DNA of 42,687 nt from VRUE01 sp044867925. GTDB taxonomy: Bacteria > Actinomycetota > Thermoleophilia > Solirubrobacterales > 70-9. Shown piece after piece: positions 17,314 through 23,885 of the stretch. The notes beneath the pieces were generated by a model that made no database searches, had not been told where the DNA came from, and was given only the letters and a program-made list of their open reading frames with translations. The DNA lies in assembly GCA_044867925.1 (NCBI GenBank), contig JBIOVV010000055.1:1-42687 (forward strand). Reading direction: 5' to 3'. The stretch's first letter is position 1. Every line of letters starts with the position of its first letter. The translations under genes and the position numbers were made by a program.

Positions 17314-17739
17314 ATGGGTCGCTGGGAGACGACGAGCACGCTGGAGGCCGGGGTGACCCCGGCCTCCATCTGGGCCAAGGCTTACGCAGACGCCTCTGCC
17401 TGGCCGGAGTGGAACGCCGAGATCAAGCACGCCCAGCTCGACGGCCCCCTGGCCCTCGGCGCAACCGCGAAGATCGTCTTCCGCACCGGCCTGCGCCTCC
17501 GCTTCCAGGTAATCGAGTTCGAGGACGGCCGCCTCTTCACCGACGAGTCCCGCCTGCCGGGAGCCCGCATGGGCCATCGCCACCTGATCGAGCCAATCGG
17601 GGAGGGCCGCAGCCGCCTCACCAACACCATCTACATCGAGGGCCCACTTGCCCGTCTGTGGCAACGCGTCCTCGGCCCTGCCGCGGTGCGTACGCTGCCC
17701 GATGCGCAGCACGCGATCGTGGGACTGGCGCAGCCATGA
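17314..17739 (+). CDS. SRPBCC (START/Bet v1-like) domain protein
   Basis: The 141-residue protein has the START-like order: RWETTSTLEAGVTPASIWAKAYADASAWPEWN (first strand, helices and the conserved W-P-x-W), central antiparallel strands including FQVIEFEDGRLFTDESRLPG and HRHLIEPIGEGRSRLTNTI, and a long C-terminal helix. Such proteins bind hydrophobic ligands (polyketide cyclase/dehydrase-like). No specific ligand can be deduced. It probably shares a transcript with the cupredoxin lipoprotein and ends ahead of a bidirectional terminator. Confidence 0.85.
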   Translation: MGRWETTSTLEAGVTPASIWAKAYADASAWPEWNAEIKHAQLDGPLALGATAKIVFRTGLRLRFQVIEFEDGRLFTDESRLPGARMGHRHLIEPIGEGRSRLTNTIYIEGPLARLWQRVLGPAAVRTLPDAQHAIVGLAQP

Positions 17740-17777
17740 GAAGTAATTTCGTGGCGGTTGGGTGACTGCGTATCGGT

Positions 17778-17809
17778 GAAAAGGACCCACCGTGAGGCGG
17801 GCCCTTTTC
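17778..17809. terminator. Bidirectional intrinsic terminator
   Basis: GAAAAGG pairs with CCTTTTC, continuing through CCC/GGG and CC/GG with two A-C mismatches and a GTGA loop. The A-run and T-run at opposite ends let it work for both the + strand SRPBCC gene and the - strand secreted-peptide gene, which converge here. Confidence 0.8.
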
Positions 17810-17815
17810 TCATGC

Positions 17816-18010
17816 TCAACCCTTGCAGCCAGGGACCGGATCGTTCGACCCGGGACCCGTGCCGTGGCCGGGCGCGTGACACTTGGCCCCACCGTCATTT
17901 GGACCCTTGCTGCTGTTGCCGGGACCGAAGTCCGGATCCCCCAAGGCCGATGACGCTGGAATCGTCAAAGCGCCTGCGGTGAGCACCAAGGCCAATAGCT
18001 TCCTACGCAT
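17816..18010 (-). CDS. Small secreted Gly/Pro-rich peptide with two cysteines
   Basis: The 64-residue protein begins with an N-terminal signal peptide (MRRKLLALVLTAGALTIPA, probable cleavage near SSALG). The mature part of about 40 residues is rich in Gly, Pro, Asp and Asn and has two Cys (AKCHAPGHG and VPGCKG) that could form one disulfide. It has the best Shine-Dalgarno in the window (AAGGAGGT, 5 nt before ATG), a plausible promoter at 18092-18119 and a strong terminator, so it looks like a separately and well expressed gene. No family recognised. Confidence 0.75.
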   Translation of the reverse strand: MRRKLLALVLTAGALTIPASSALGDPDFGPGNSSKGPNDGGAKCHAPGHGTGPGSNDPVPGCKG

Positions 18011-18091
18011 AGGAAACCTCCTTAACGTGCAACGACGGGGCTCCCAGACGAGTCTTACAGCGAACCGCCCCTCCTCACTGAGCGAGTCAAC

Positions 18092-18119
18092 GTATCAACT
18101 GCACACGTTCCAGTGTCAA
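18092..18119 (-). promoter_or_regulatory. Putative sigma-70-type promoter of the small secreted peptide gene
   Basis: Reading leftward, a perfect -35 TTGACA (18119-18114), a 16-nt spacer and TGATAC (18097-18092). Transcription would give a leader of about 75 nt before ATG 18010, consistent with the strong ribosome site. It lies entirely between the MaoC-like gene and this gene. 18011-18151 holds nothing else that I can support. Confidence 0.45.
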
Positions 18120-18151
18120 GCCCCGGAGCTGCGATACGCGACCGCTCGCGC

Positions 18152-18622
18152 TCAGACGGGTGCCATCACACGGGTGACCGAGTCACCGACGAAGCAGGGC
18201 TTCTCGTTGCCCTCTACCTCAAGGGTGAAACGCGTGACCACCTCGTACCAGCCGCCGCCCTTCTCGTCGATCGAGACGACCTCGGCCTTGGCGCGGACCT
18301 TGGAGTCGACCGGGACCGGAGCGGGGAAGCGGATCTTGTTCCAGCCGTAGTTGACGCCGAGGGCGAAGCCGGTTGACGAGATCAGTTCTTTGCGGAAACC
18401 GTCGACCAGGGAAAGGGTGAGGTTGCCGTGGGCGATCGTGGTGCCGAAAGGGCTCTCCTTCTTGGCGCGATCGACGTCGACGTGGATCCATTGGTCGTCG
18501 CCGGAGAGGTCGGCAAAGATGTCGATGTCCTCTTGGGTGACGGTGCGCCACCCGCTCGGGCCGATCTCCTGCCCGAGCAGGGATTGCATGCCCTCGACAC
18601 CTTGGACCTCGACGCTCGCCAT
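18152..18622 (-). CDS. MaoC-like (R)-specific enoyl-CoA hydratase/dehydratase
   Basis: The 156-residue single hot-dog protein carries the hydratase 2 motif DIDIFADLSGDDQWIHVDV with catalytic Asp42 and His47, then FGTTIAHGNLTLSL. NYGWNKIRFPAPVPVDSKVRA is the usual continuation. It should hydrate trans-2-enoyl-CoA to the (R)-3-hydroxy ester or act on a related thioester. The start ATG 18622 has TAGACT 8 nt upstream. Neighbouring genes do not define the pathway. Confidence 0.9.
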   Translation of the reverse strand: MASVEVQGVEGMQSLLGQEIGPSGWRTVTQEDIDIFADLSGDDQWIHVDVDRAKKESPFGTTIAHGNLTLSLVDGFRKELISSTGFALGVNYGWNKIRFPAPVPVDSKVRAKAEVVSIDEKGGGWYEVVTRFTLEVEGNEKPCFVGDSVTRVMAPV

Positions 18623-18630
18623 CGGCGCGC

Positions 18631-18636
18631 AGTCTA
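18631..18636 (-). promoter_or_regulatory. Putative -10 element of the MaoC-like gene
   Basis: TAGACT 8 nt before ATG 18622; no Shine-Dalgarno. Same CTAGACT core as upstream of 3186. Confidence 0.4.
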
Positions 18637-18686
18637 GCTGCGATTCCGATGCTGCTCAGCGTCCCAAGTCGCCAAGCCGACGGCGA

Positions 18687-19082
18687 TCAGCTCGCGAGGC
18701 GCAGCGGCGCGTGGCGCGCAATCGCGAGGAAGTCGGCGTCCTCGCAAAGCAGTTGAGCGCCGGCGCGGATCGTCACGGCGGCGATCAGGCAGTCGGTGAG
18801 CTTTCGCGGGGTCTCCCCGCCGCTGCGGCAGAGGCGGTACAGCTCGGCGGCGTACTCGTAGTCGGCGGGCCCGTCGACCGCGACGAACTCAAGTCCATAG
18901 AGCAGGCGCCGCAACCGGTCTCGGTCGCCGTCGTCGCGAGCTCCCGCAAGGATCTCCATCACGATCACGTCAGTGCAGGCAAGGTCGGCCCCTTCCTGCA
19001 ACCGGGAGCGTAGACGTAGATGGGCTGAGCTCCCGGTGGCACGCAGGAACTCCACCCAGGCGGAGCTGTCGACGAGGATCAC
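18687..19082 (-). CDS. vapC: PIN-domain ribonuclease toxin, VapC family
   Basis: The 131-residue protein reads MILVDSSAWVEFLR, TDVIVMEILAG, TPRKLTDCLIAAVTI and LLCEDADFLAI, giving the four acidic residues of a PIN active site (Asp in VDSS, Glu in MEIL, Asp in LTDC, Asp in EDADF). The GTG start shares GTGA with the antitoxin stop (4-nt overlap), the classic coupled arrangement. Family members cleave tRNA or rRNA; the target here is unknown. Confidence 0.92.
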   Translation of the reverse strand: MILVDSSAWVEFLRATGSSAHLRLRSRLQEGADLACTDVIVMEILAGARDDGDRDRLRRLLYGLEFVAVDGPADYEYAAELYRLCRSGGETPRKLTDCLIAAVTIRAGAQLLCEDADFLAIARHAPLRLAS

Positions 19083-19291
19083 TGGTCCGGGATCTCTTCT
19101 CGCGAACGAATCTCGGCGAGGTCGCCGGCCCACCCCGTGCCCTCCGTAGCCAGGGCCTCCTCGCGGCTCATCGGCTCGCCGACGAGCTTGCGAAGGGCCA
19201 GATCGACCGCCTCGCGCTTGCTGCGCAGGCGGTAGAGGCGCATCGCCCGATCGATCAGCAGATCGTCGATCTCGATGTTCGTACGCGTCAT
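19079..19291 (-). CDS. vapB: VapB-type ribbon-helix-helix antitoxin
   Basis: The 70-residue protein MTRTNIEIDDLLIDRAMRLYRLRSKREAVDLALRKLVG (split here only by my reading, residues 1-38) is a typical VapB ribbon-helix-helix DNA-binding domain; the C-terminal 30 residues would neutralise the toxin. ATG 19291 is chosen over longer in-frame extensions because it starts exactly at the domain and lies 6 nt after a TATAGT hexamer. The palindrome over that hexamer is a likely autorepression site. Confidence 0.9.
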   Translation of the reverse strand: MTRTNIEIDDLLIDRAMRLYRLRSKREAVDLALRKLVGEPMSREEALATEGTGWAGDLAEIRSREEIPDQ

Positions 19292-19297
19292 ATCCAC

Positions 19298-19318
19298 ACT
19301 ATACACCTTTGGGTGTAT
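19298..19318 (-). promoter_or_regulatory. vapBC promoter -10 overlapped by an operator palindrome
   Basis: TATAGT (19303-19298) lies 6 nt before the vapB ATG. ATACACC (19301-19307) and GGTGTAT (19312-19318) form a 7-bp inverted repeat with a 4-nt centre that overlaps the -10, fitting autorepression by VapB/VapBC. Confidence 0.6.
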
Positions 19319-19374
19319 GGATGCTCCAACAGGTGCGGCGACGTGCTCTATGCGCCTCTCTCGCTCGCCTACCG

Positions 19375-20727
19375 TCATGCGACCAGCCTCACCTCGAATG
19401 TCGGCGCAGCCAGGGCCCCCGCCCCGCCCAGCAGGGCGAGGATGCGACTGACGTAGGCGGTGGTCTCCGGGATCGCCGGAACGCAGCCGCAGGCTTCGAC
19501 CGGTGCTGGACCCGCGTTGTAGGCGGCGAGGGCCAGCCGGGGCGAGCCGAACCGGCGGGTCAGGTCCGACATCAGATGGGCCTCGGCGTCGATCGCCGCG
19601 ACTGGATCGAAGGGATCGGTGAGACCGTAGGCAGCGGCCGTCGACGGGATGAACTGCGCTATTCCCTGCGCCCCTGCCGGCGAGCTCGCGTAGGGGTTGA
19701 AGTTCGACTCCGCCATCAGCTGAGCGGCGAGCAGTGCGGCGGAGACGTTCCAGCGGACGGCCGAGCGGAGCAGTGGCGTGCGAAAGCGAGCCGGGACGAA
19801 GTCGGGCAATCCTTGGTCGCCGGAGAATGTGCCGTCTCCCCTACTCCTGACGCTGGCGCCACCCACGCCGATGGCATTACCGGCCCGCGAGCAGGGCGCG
19901 GGCCCAGCCGTGAAGCCGTAGTGCCAGGCCTCCCAGGAATAGCGTTGGACGAAGCCAAAGCTGCTCGCGTGCATGGCCAGCCATCCGTAGGCCGTTTCCG
20001 GGCCGAGGTCGAGCTCGGTCGCGCAGCGATGAAGCGATTGCCCGGGCGGCGCTACCCAGGTGGGATCGGGATGGGCGGCGAAGAGTGCGGCCTGTTCGGC
20101 GTCGGAGCGGAAGGCCGAGTTGACGATCAGGGAGATACCAGCCCGAGCGGCAGCCGCGGCCATGCGATCGAACGCCGCCGCCACATCGGGTCTCATCCCA
20201 TGCCCCTGCCGATCGACCAGGGGCCCGCCATAGCCGCCGCCGGTCGCCATCGAAGACGATTCAGGGGACGGCCGGGCGGGAACGCCCGCTTCCGCCACTG
20301 CCGATGCTTCCGCATGGCCAGGCCGCCCCTTGCCGACCCGAACCTCGGCGAGGACCACGGCCTTGACCCGCACCGGCGCAAACGAGTTTCGATCGGGGAA
20401 TGAGATCAGTAGGTGGGACGCGGAGACGCCGTTGGCCTTCGAGGCATCGGCAGCCGCGAGCCGCGCTCGGCTCAGGTAGACACGCTTCTCGAGGTGATCG
20501 GGGTTGGGAGACCCGTGCGGCAGGCGAGCCGGTGAGACCAGGCGCGACAGGTCGTCGCGCATCGACCTCGCCGCCGAGATCGCAGCGAGGTCGGCGGCGC
20601 GCTGGGCGCGTCCCTTCCCGACCAGCGCCCCGGCGATCGCGACCAGTGCCAGTGCCGTGGCGACCAGGACGATCGCGCCACCGAGCGCCAGTGGCAATGC
20701 CTGCCCATCCTCCCTCTTCAGCGCCAT
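19375..20727 (-). CDS. TadG-like membrane protein fused to M15 (VanY) peptidase and SLT lytic transglycosylase
   Basis: Three modules in 450 residues. Residues 1-60: EDGQALPLALGGAIVLVATALALVA plus AQRAADLAAISAARSM, the N-terminal helix of TadE/TadG-like pseudopilins. Residues about 165-275: a VanY-type D,D-carboxypeptidase with NSAFRSDAEQAALF, zinc ligands His233 and Asp240 (SLHRCATELD), Glu266 and His269 (SWEAWHYGF). Residues about 325-430: an SLT domain with WNVSAALLAAQLMAESNFNP (Glu340 presumed catalytic), GAQGIAQFIPST and AYNAG. It should cut both peptide stems and glycan strands outside the membrane. TadE-like genes lie 2.4-3.1 kb upstream on the same strand. No Tad motor ATPase or secretin-like gene is present. 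Confidence 0.93.
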   Translation of the reverse strand: MALKREDGQALPLALGGAIVLVATALALVAIAGALVGKGRAQRAADLAAISAARSMRDDLSRLVSPARLPHGSPNPDHLEKRVYLSRARLAAADASKANGVSASHLLISFPDRNSFAPVRVKAVVLAEVRVGKGRPGHAEASAVAEAGVPARPSPESSSMATGGGYGGPLVDRQGHGMRPDVAAAFDRMAAAAARAGISLIVNSAFRSDAEQAALFAAHPDPTWVAPPGQSLHRCATELDLGPETAYGWLAMHASSFGFVQRYSWEAWHYGFTAGPAPCSRAGNAIGVGGASVRSRGDGTFSGDQGLPDFVPARFRTPLLRSAVRWNVSAALLAAQLMAESNFNPYASSPAGAQGIAQFIPSTAAAYGLTDPFDPVAAIDAEAHLMSDLTRRFGSPRLALAAYNAGPAPVEACGCVPAIPETTAYVSRILALLGGAGALAAPTFEVRLVA

Positions 20728-20749
20728 TCCCGCACGCTGACCGGAGGCG

Positions 20750-20766
20750 ACGCGCCCGTGGCGCGC
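20750..20766 (-). promoter_or_regulatory. Shared 17-nt GC palindrome, copy 1
   Basis: Contains CGCGCC-CGT-GGCGCG (6-bp arms). It ends exactly 22 nt before the start of the TadG-like fusion gene; a copy matching 16 of 17 bases lies at the same 22-nt distance before the first TadE-like gene (23827-23843). Operator, leader hairpin or recombination repeat are all possible. Confidence 0.5.
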
Positions 20767-20798
20767 ACAAACGAGCGGTTCTGTGCGGGAAGGCGCGC

Positions 20799-21794
20799 CT
20801 AGCGCCTGCGGACGGCGGCGACCGTCTGCTTCAGCGTCGAGCGGGCGTCGTAGTGCGGCATCCAGTGCAGCTTGCGGCGGGCACGGGTCGTGTCCATCAG
20901 GACGGGACGACGGACGGCCTCGATCCAGGCTGCCTCATCGGGCAGGAAGGGCATCAGCGCAACCGCCTCGGCGGCGACTCCTACCGCCAGGTGGGGCGCC
21001 GGCACGGCGTGCCAGCCGAGCGCATGGGCCAGGTCGGTGATCGTCAACTGGCCGGGACCGGCGAGGTTGTAGACACCCGGCTCGCCGTGACCGAGCACTG
21101 CGGCGGCGAGCGCAGCCGCGACGTCGTCGTGGTGGACGAGCTGGAAGGGGACGCCGGGATCGGGCAGCACCGGCCGCAGCTCCGGCACCTTGCCCAGCGC
21201 CCAGCGCATCGGTCCCGGTATCCGCTGGCCGATTGCCAGCAGCGGGATCAGGTCTAGCAGCAGCGTCGCTTCCGGCCCGGCGACGATGCAGGGGCGAAAG
21301 ACATAGGCCTCGGTATCCGAATCGGCGAGGGCGTCGGTGAGCTCTGTCTCAACCGCTGCCTTGTGGGCCGAATAGGGGTGGCGCGAAGTGCCGCGCACCG
21401 GCTCTTCCTCGTCGAGTAGGGGCGGCATGCCGCGACCGAAGCCATAGGCCGCGACCGAGGAGGTATAGACAAGGCGCCTGGCGCCGGCCGCGGCAGTCGC
21501 CTCGAAGACATTGCGTGAGCCGGTCAGATTCACCTTGCGGCTGTCGCTGTCGCCGGCGACGATGGCGAAGGCGAGGTGGACGACGACGTCGGCGTCCTCG
21601 ACCAGCGACTCGATCGCCTCGCGGTCGAGCACGTCGCCACGGCGGTATTCGGTCTTCTCCCAACCGTGGCCTGCAAGGTCGAACGGCCGCCTCGCCATGC
21701 CGATGACGCGGTCGACCTCGGGCGTGCGCTCCAGCGCCGAGATGAAGGCCCTGCCGATCTCCCCGGTCGGGCCGGTGACTGCGACGGTCAGCAT
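20799..21794 (-). CDS. NAD(P)-dependent epimerase/dehydratase (extended SDR)
   Basis: The 331-residue protein has the Rossmann glycine motif TGPTGEIGRAF, the dinucleotide segment ADVVVHLAFAI, the catalytic TSSVAAYGFGR region followed by HPYSAHKAAVE with the YxxxK pair, and FQLVHHDDVAAAL, common in sugar nucleotide epimerases and related dehydrogenases. Substrate unknown. CAGAAT lies 6 nt before ATG 21794. It sits between two toxin-antitoxin modules and may be a passenger in this mosaic stretch. Confidence 0.92.
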   Translation of the reverse strand: MLTVAVTGPTGEIGRAFISALERTPEVDRVIGMARRPFDLAGHGWEKTEYRRGDVLDREAIESLVEDADVVVHLAFAIVAGDSDSRKVNLTGSRNVFEATAAAGARRLVYTSSVAAYGFGRGMPPLLDEEEPVRGTSRHPYSAHKAAVETELTDALADSDTEAYVFRPCIVAGPEATLLLDLIPLLAIGQRIPGPMRWALGKVPELRPVLPDPGVPFQLVHHDDVAAALAAAVLGHGEPGVYNLAGPGQLTITDLAHALGWHAVPAPHLAVGVAAEAVALMPFLPDEAAWIEAVRRPVLMDTTRARRKLHWMPHYDARSTLKQTVAAVRRR

Positions 21795-21849
21795 GCGGCG
21801 ATTCTGGCGAAATGCCGGGGCCGGCGACGACAGGCGCGAGCCGCTGCAG

Positions 21850-22266
21850 TCAGGCGCTCACGTCGACGATCTCGATCAACGGCTCGAGTCCTTGCAAGTC
21901 CTTGGCGTTGCGGGTGTAGAGGGGAAGATTGCGGGCGAGCGCCGTTGCCGCGATCATCAGGTCGACGGCGCGGGCGCCACGGGGCTTGCGTCCCATGGCG
22001 ACGACGCCGACGTAGACAGGACCGTAGGCACGCGCGCAGTCAGCATCGAACGCTATGGCGTCGATGTCCGCCTCGAAGCGCTGCAGCCGACGCTGGCGCC
22101 TGGCTCTTTCCATCTCGTCCGAAATGGCATGAGGGCCGGAGGTCAGCTCAGCGAGAGTAAGTGAGGAGATCGCGATCTTCGCCGGAAGCCGATCGGCGGG
22201 AACTTCGTCGATCCCGATTACCACGGATGTATCGAGGAGTCCCCGCTCGTCGGGGGACTCAGCCAC
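21850..22266 (-). CDS. PIN-domain ribonuclease toxin, VapC family (second module)
   Basis: The 138-residue protein has GLLDTSVVIGID (first Asp), SSLTLAELTSG (Glu), ARAVDLMIAATAL (Asp) and LYTRNAKDLQGL (Asp/Asn region), the arrangement of PIN toxins. GTG 22266 overlaps the antitoxin 3' end by 8 nt, so translation is coupled; the longer open frame upstream is a shadow of the antitoxin. Different in sequence from the other PIN toxin in this window. Confidence 0.9.
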   Translation of the reverse strand: MAESPDERGLLDTSVVIGIDEVPADRLPAKIAISSLTLAELTSGPHAISDEMERARRQRRLQRFEADIDAIAFDADCARAYGPVYVGVVAMGRKPRGARAVDLMIAATALARNLPLYTRNAKDLQGLEPLIEIVDVSA

Positions 22267-22513
22267 GGGGCGTAGGGTCCTGATCTGCGTAAGCGTCGAT
22301 GTCTTCGATGAATTTCTCGTAGTCGATGTGGGGCGCGTCCTCGAATGCCGCAAGGAAGACGTCCCGGGGAACGAATTGCCGGGGTTTGTAAGGCCGCAGC
22401 TCACCGACCGGCTTGCCGTTCCGGGTGACGATGAAGTCCTCCCCCGCGTCCAGCGCCCGCATGATCTCGCCGCTGTTGTTGCGCAATTCCCTCTGGGTCA
22501 GCTTTCGGGTCAT
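22259..22513 (-). CDS. Phd/YefM-family antitoxin
   Basis: The 84-residue protein TQRELRNNSGEIMRAL then GEDFIVTRNGKPVGELRPY is the Phd/YefM DNA-binding fold; the acidic C-terminal part would wrap the PIN toxin. ATG 22513 is chosen over a longer frame because it starts at the domain and lies exactly 7 nt after TACGCT. The gene lies inside the 3' part of the ATPase-like frame (22401-23129) on the same strand, in another reading frame. Confidence 0.9.
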   Translation of the reverse strand: MTRKLTQRELRNNSGEIMRALDAGEDFIVTRNGKPVGELRPYKPRQFVPRDVFLAAFEDAPHIDYEKFIEDIDAYADQDPTPRG

Positions 22514-23129
22514 CCGCCTCAGCGTAGCACGCGTGCGCCGCTGAAATCTCGCTTTCCAAAAGGGATGCGCGAACTCCCCGTGCCAAGCCTCCGGTGGCAT
22601 CCGAAGGCAGAACGCCAAACAGGGCGCGACGCGCTGGAACCCAGGCGAGCGGGCGCTTCAGCACCCGGACGGCGAGGCCACGATCGAGCAGATCACGTAC
22701 CGCGAGGGCCGCCAGGGGGCGGTCCGAGGCAAGGTCCGCGCGGAGCAAGGCGCCGGTGGGCTCGATGTCATGCTCGGTCATGAGTCTCTGAAACGCGGCC
22801 GGGGACCCGTGCGCGACTGCAACCGAGTCGCGGACGAGCGGCAGCGCGGCCCGGATGTGCGCGAAGCCGTCGGAGTCGTCGCCGACCGCGAGATGACAGG
22901 TCTGCCCTCGCGAAGCGGCTCGCGATTTCGGCAAATGAACCGCCAGTCGCTCCTCCAGCTCCCGCGCTCCACTCGAGGCGACGAGGGTGGGACGCGGAGA
23001 ACGACCGCCGATATCGATCAGCAGGCCGGGGCGGTCCGGCTCGGAGCCCGCACAGACCAGGGCCGCAGCCGCGGCCCGAGATCCCTCCGCCCCGGCCACC
23101 GCGCTGACGAGGATCACTCGTCCGCTCAT
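22401..23129 (-). CDS. Degenerate ParA/CpaE-like ATPase-fold protein, 3' end overwritten by a TA module
   Basis: The 242-residue frame begins GRVILVSAVAGAEGSRAAAAALVCAG, where a deviant Walker A would sit but no Lys is present, followed by GLLIDIGG as a Walker A'-like strand. This resembles CpaE/TadZ-type proteins with a lost nucleotide site (inference). The GTG/ATG region overlaps the TadE-like gene upstream by 4 nt, so it belongs to that operon. The last 38 or so residues are read out of frame through the antitoxin gene and look non-native, suggesting truncation of the original 3' end. Confidence 0.65.
   Translation of the reverse strand: MSGRVILVSAVAGAEGSRAAAAALVCAGSEPDRPGLLIDIGGRSPRPTLVASSGARELEERLAVHLPKSRAASRGQTCHLAVGDDSDGFAHIRAALPLVRDSVAVAHGSPAAFQRLMTEHDIEPTGALLRADLASDRPLAALAVRDLLDRGLAVRVLKRPLAWVPARRALFGVLPSDATGGLARGVRASLLESEISAAHACYAEADDPKADPEGIAQQQRRDHAGAGRGGGLHRHPERQAGR
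22521..22536 (-). promoter_or_regulatory. Antitoxin -10 element with adjacent palindrome
   Basis: TACGCT (22526-22521) 7 nt before ATG 22513, directly preceded by the perfect 10-bp palindrome GCACGCGTGC (22527-22536), a likely binding site for the antitoxin. Confidence 0.5.
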
Positions 23130-23473
23130 CTCCGCCCCGGCCTCGCGAAGCTGGTGCTCGTCACCGTCAGTCGATCCCCGATCGCCGAAAGCAGCGAAGG
23201 CGGCGTCAACCGCACCCTCACCTCTCCCCCGCTTACCGAGACCTCGCTCTGGCCGTCGGCCCAGGCCGGCAGCGACTCTTCGGCCGCGGCCCTCGCCGGC
23301 GCGCCCGCTGCGAGCGCCAGCGCTCCAGCCTCCGCCGCGCCGTCGGCAAGGGTCAGCGCGTAGCCGGCGAGCAGCAGCTGCAGCGCAACCGATCCGGCCA
23401 GCAGCAGCAGGGGAATCGCGGCGAGCAGCTCCACGGTCGCCTGACCACGCTCCCTATTCGTCGCCCAGATCAC
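23126..23473 (-). CDS. TadE-like pseudopilin, second copy
   Basis: The 115-residue protein has RERGQATVELLAAIPLLLLAGSVALQLLLAGYAL near the N-terminus: the Gly-Gln-x-x-Val-Glu start and hydrophobic helix that define TadE-like minor pseudopilins. A helical Ala-rich stretch and a beta-rich C-terminus follow. GTG 23473 lies within the end of the first TadE-like gene (20-nt overlap); the stop overlaps the next gene by 4 nt. Family members act in Flp/Tad pilus assembly or secretion. Confidence 0.88.
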   Translation of the reverse strand: MIWATNRERGQATVELLAAIPLLLLAGSVALQLLLAGYALTLADGAAEAGALALAAGAPARAAAEESLPAWADGQSEVSVSGGEVRVRLTPPSLLSAIGDRLTVTSTSFARPGRR

Positions 23474-23804
23474 TCTTCGCTCCCACCACGATCCGCGGCA
23501 GCGCCGGCAGTAGGCGAGGAATCGGCACCTCGACCGCGACGCCGTCCCCCTCGCTCACCCGCGCGCCCGAGCGAAATGCGCTCGGCAAGGCCCGCCGCGC
23601 CGCCTCCCCGCCGTCGTCCCCGACCAGTGCCGCACGTGCTCCCGCCCGCGCGGCAACACCGGCCGACCAGAGCGCCCCGCCGACGGCCGCCAGCTGGGCC
23701 GCCACCAGGACCGCCAGCAGCAGGAAGGGGACCGCCGCGATCAACTCGACCGAGGCGGTCCCTTCCTCCCTGTGGCCTGCGCTGCTGACGATCCGGGGCG
23801 GCAC
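23454..23804 (-). CDS. TadE-like pseudopilin, first copy
   Basis: The 116-residue protein has HREEGTASVELIAAVPFLLLAVLVAAQLAAVGGALWSAG, the TadE-like signature: Gly-Thr-Ala-Ser-Val-Glu followed by one membrane helix, and an exported C-terminal region. GTG 23804 is the annotated start; the shared 17-nt palindrome lies 22 nt upstream. It heads a three-gene overlapping operon (two TadE-like genes and the ATPase-like gene). Confidence 0.88.
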   Translation of the reverse strand: MPPRIVSSAGHREEGTASVELIAAVPFLLLAVLVAAQLAAVGGALWSAGVAARAGARAALVGDDGGEAARRALPSAFRSGARVSEGDGVAVEVPIPRLLPALPRIVVGAKSDLGDE

Positions 23805-23826
23805 GCCGCGACCGTCGCAGGCGCGA

Positions 23827-23843
23827 ACGCGCCCATGGCGCGC
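23827..23843 (-). promoter_or_regulatory. Shared 17-nt GC palindrome, copy 2
   Basis: Contains CGCGCC-CAT-GGCGCG; differs from copy 1 (20750-20766) at one central base, in the same orientation and at the same 22-nt distance from the start codon. Confidence 0.5.
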
Positions 23844-23885
23844 TCAGGCGCGCAGATCAGTCACAGCAATGGATCGATGCAGTTC

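Noticed and set aside
20750..23843. The two 17-nt copies as attachment sites of an integrative element
   Set aside because: No integrase, transposase or tRNA gene is present, and the identical distance to start codons fits regulation better; kept only as an alternative.
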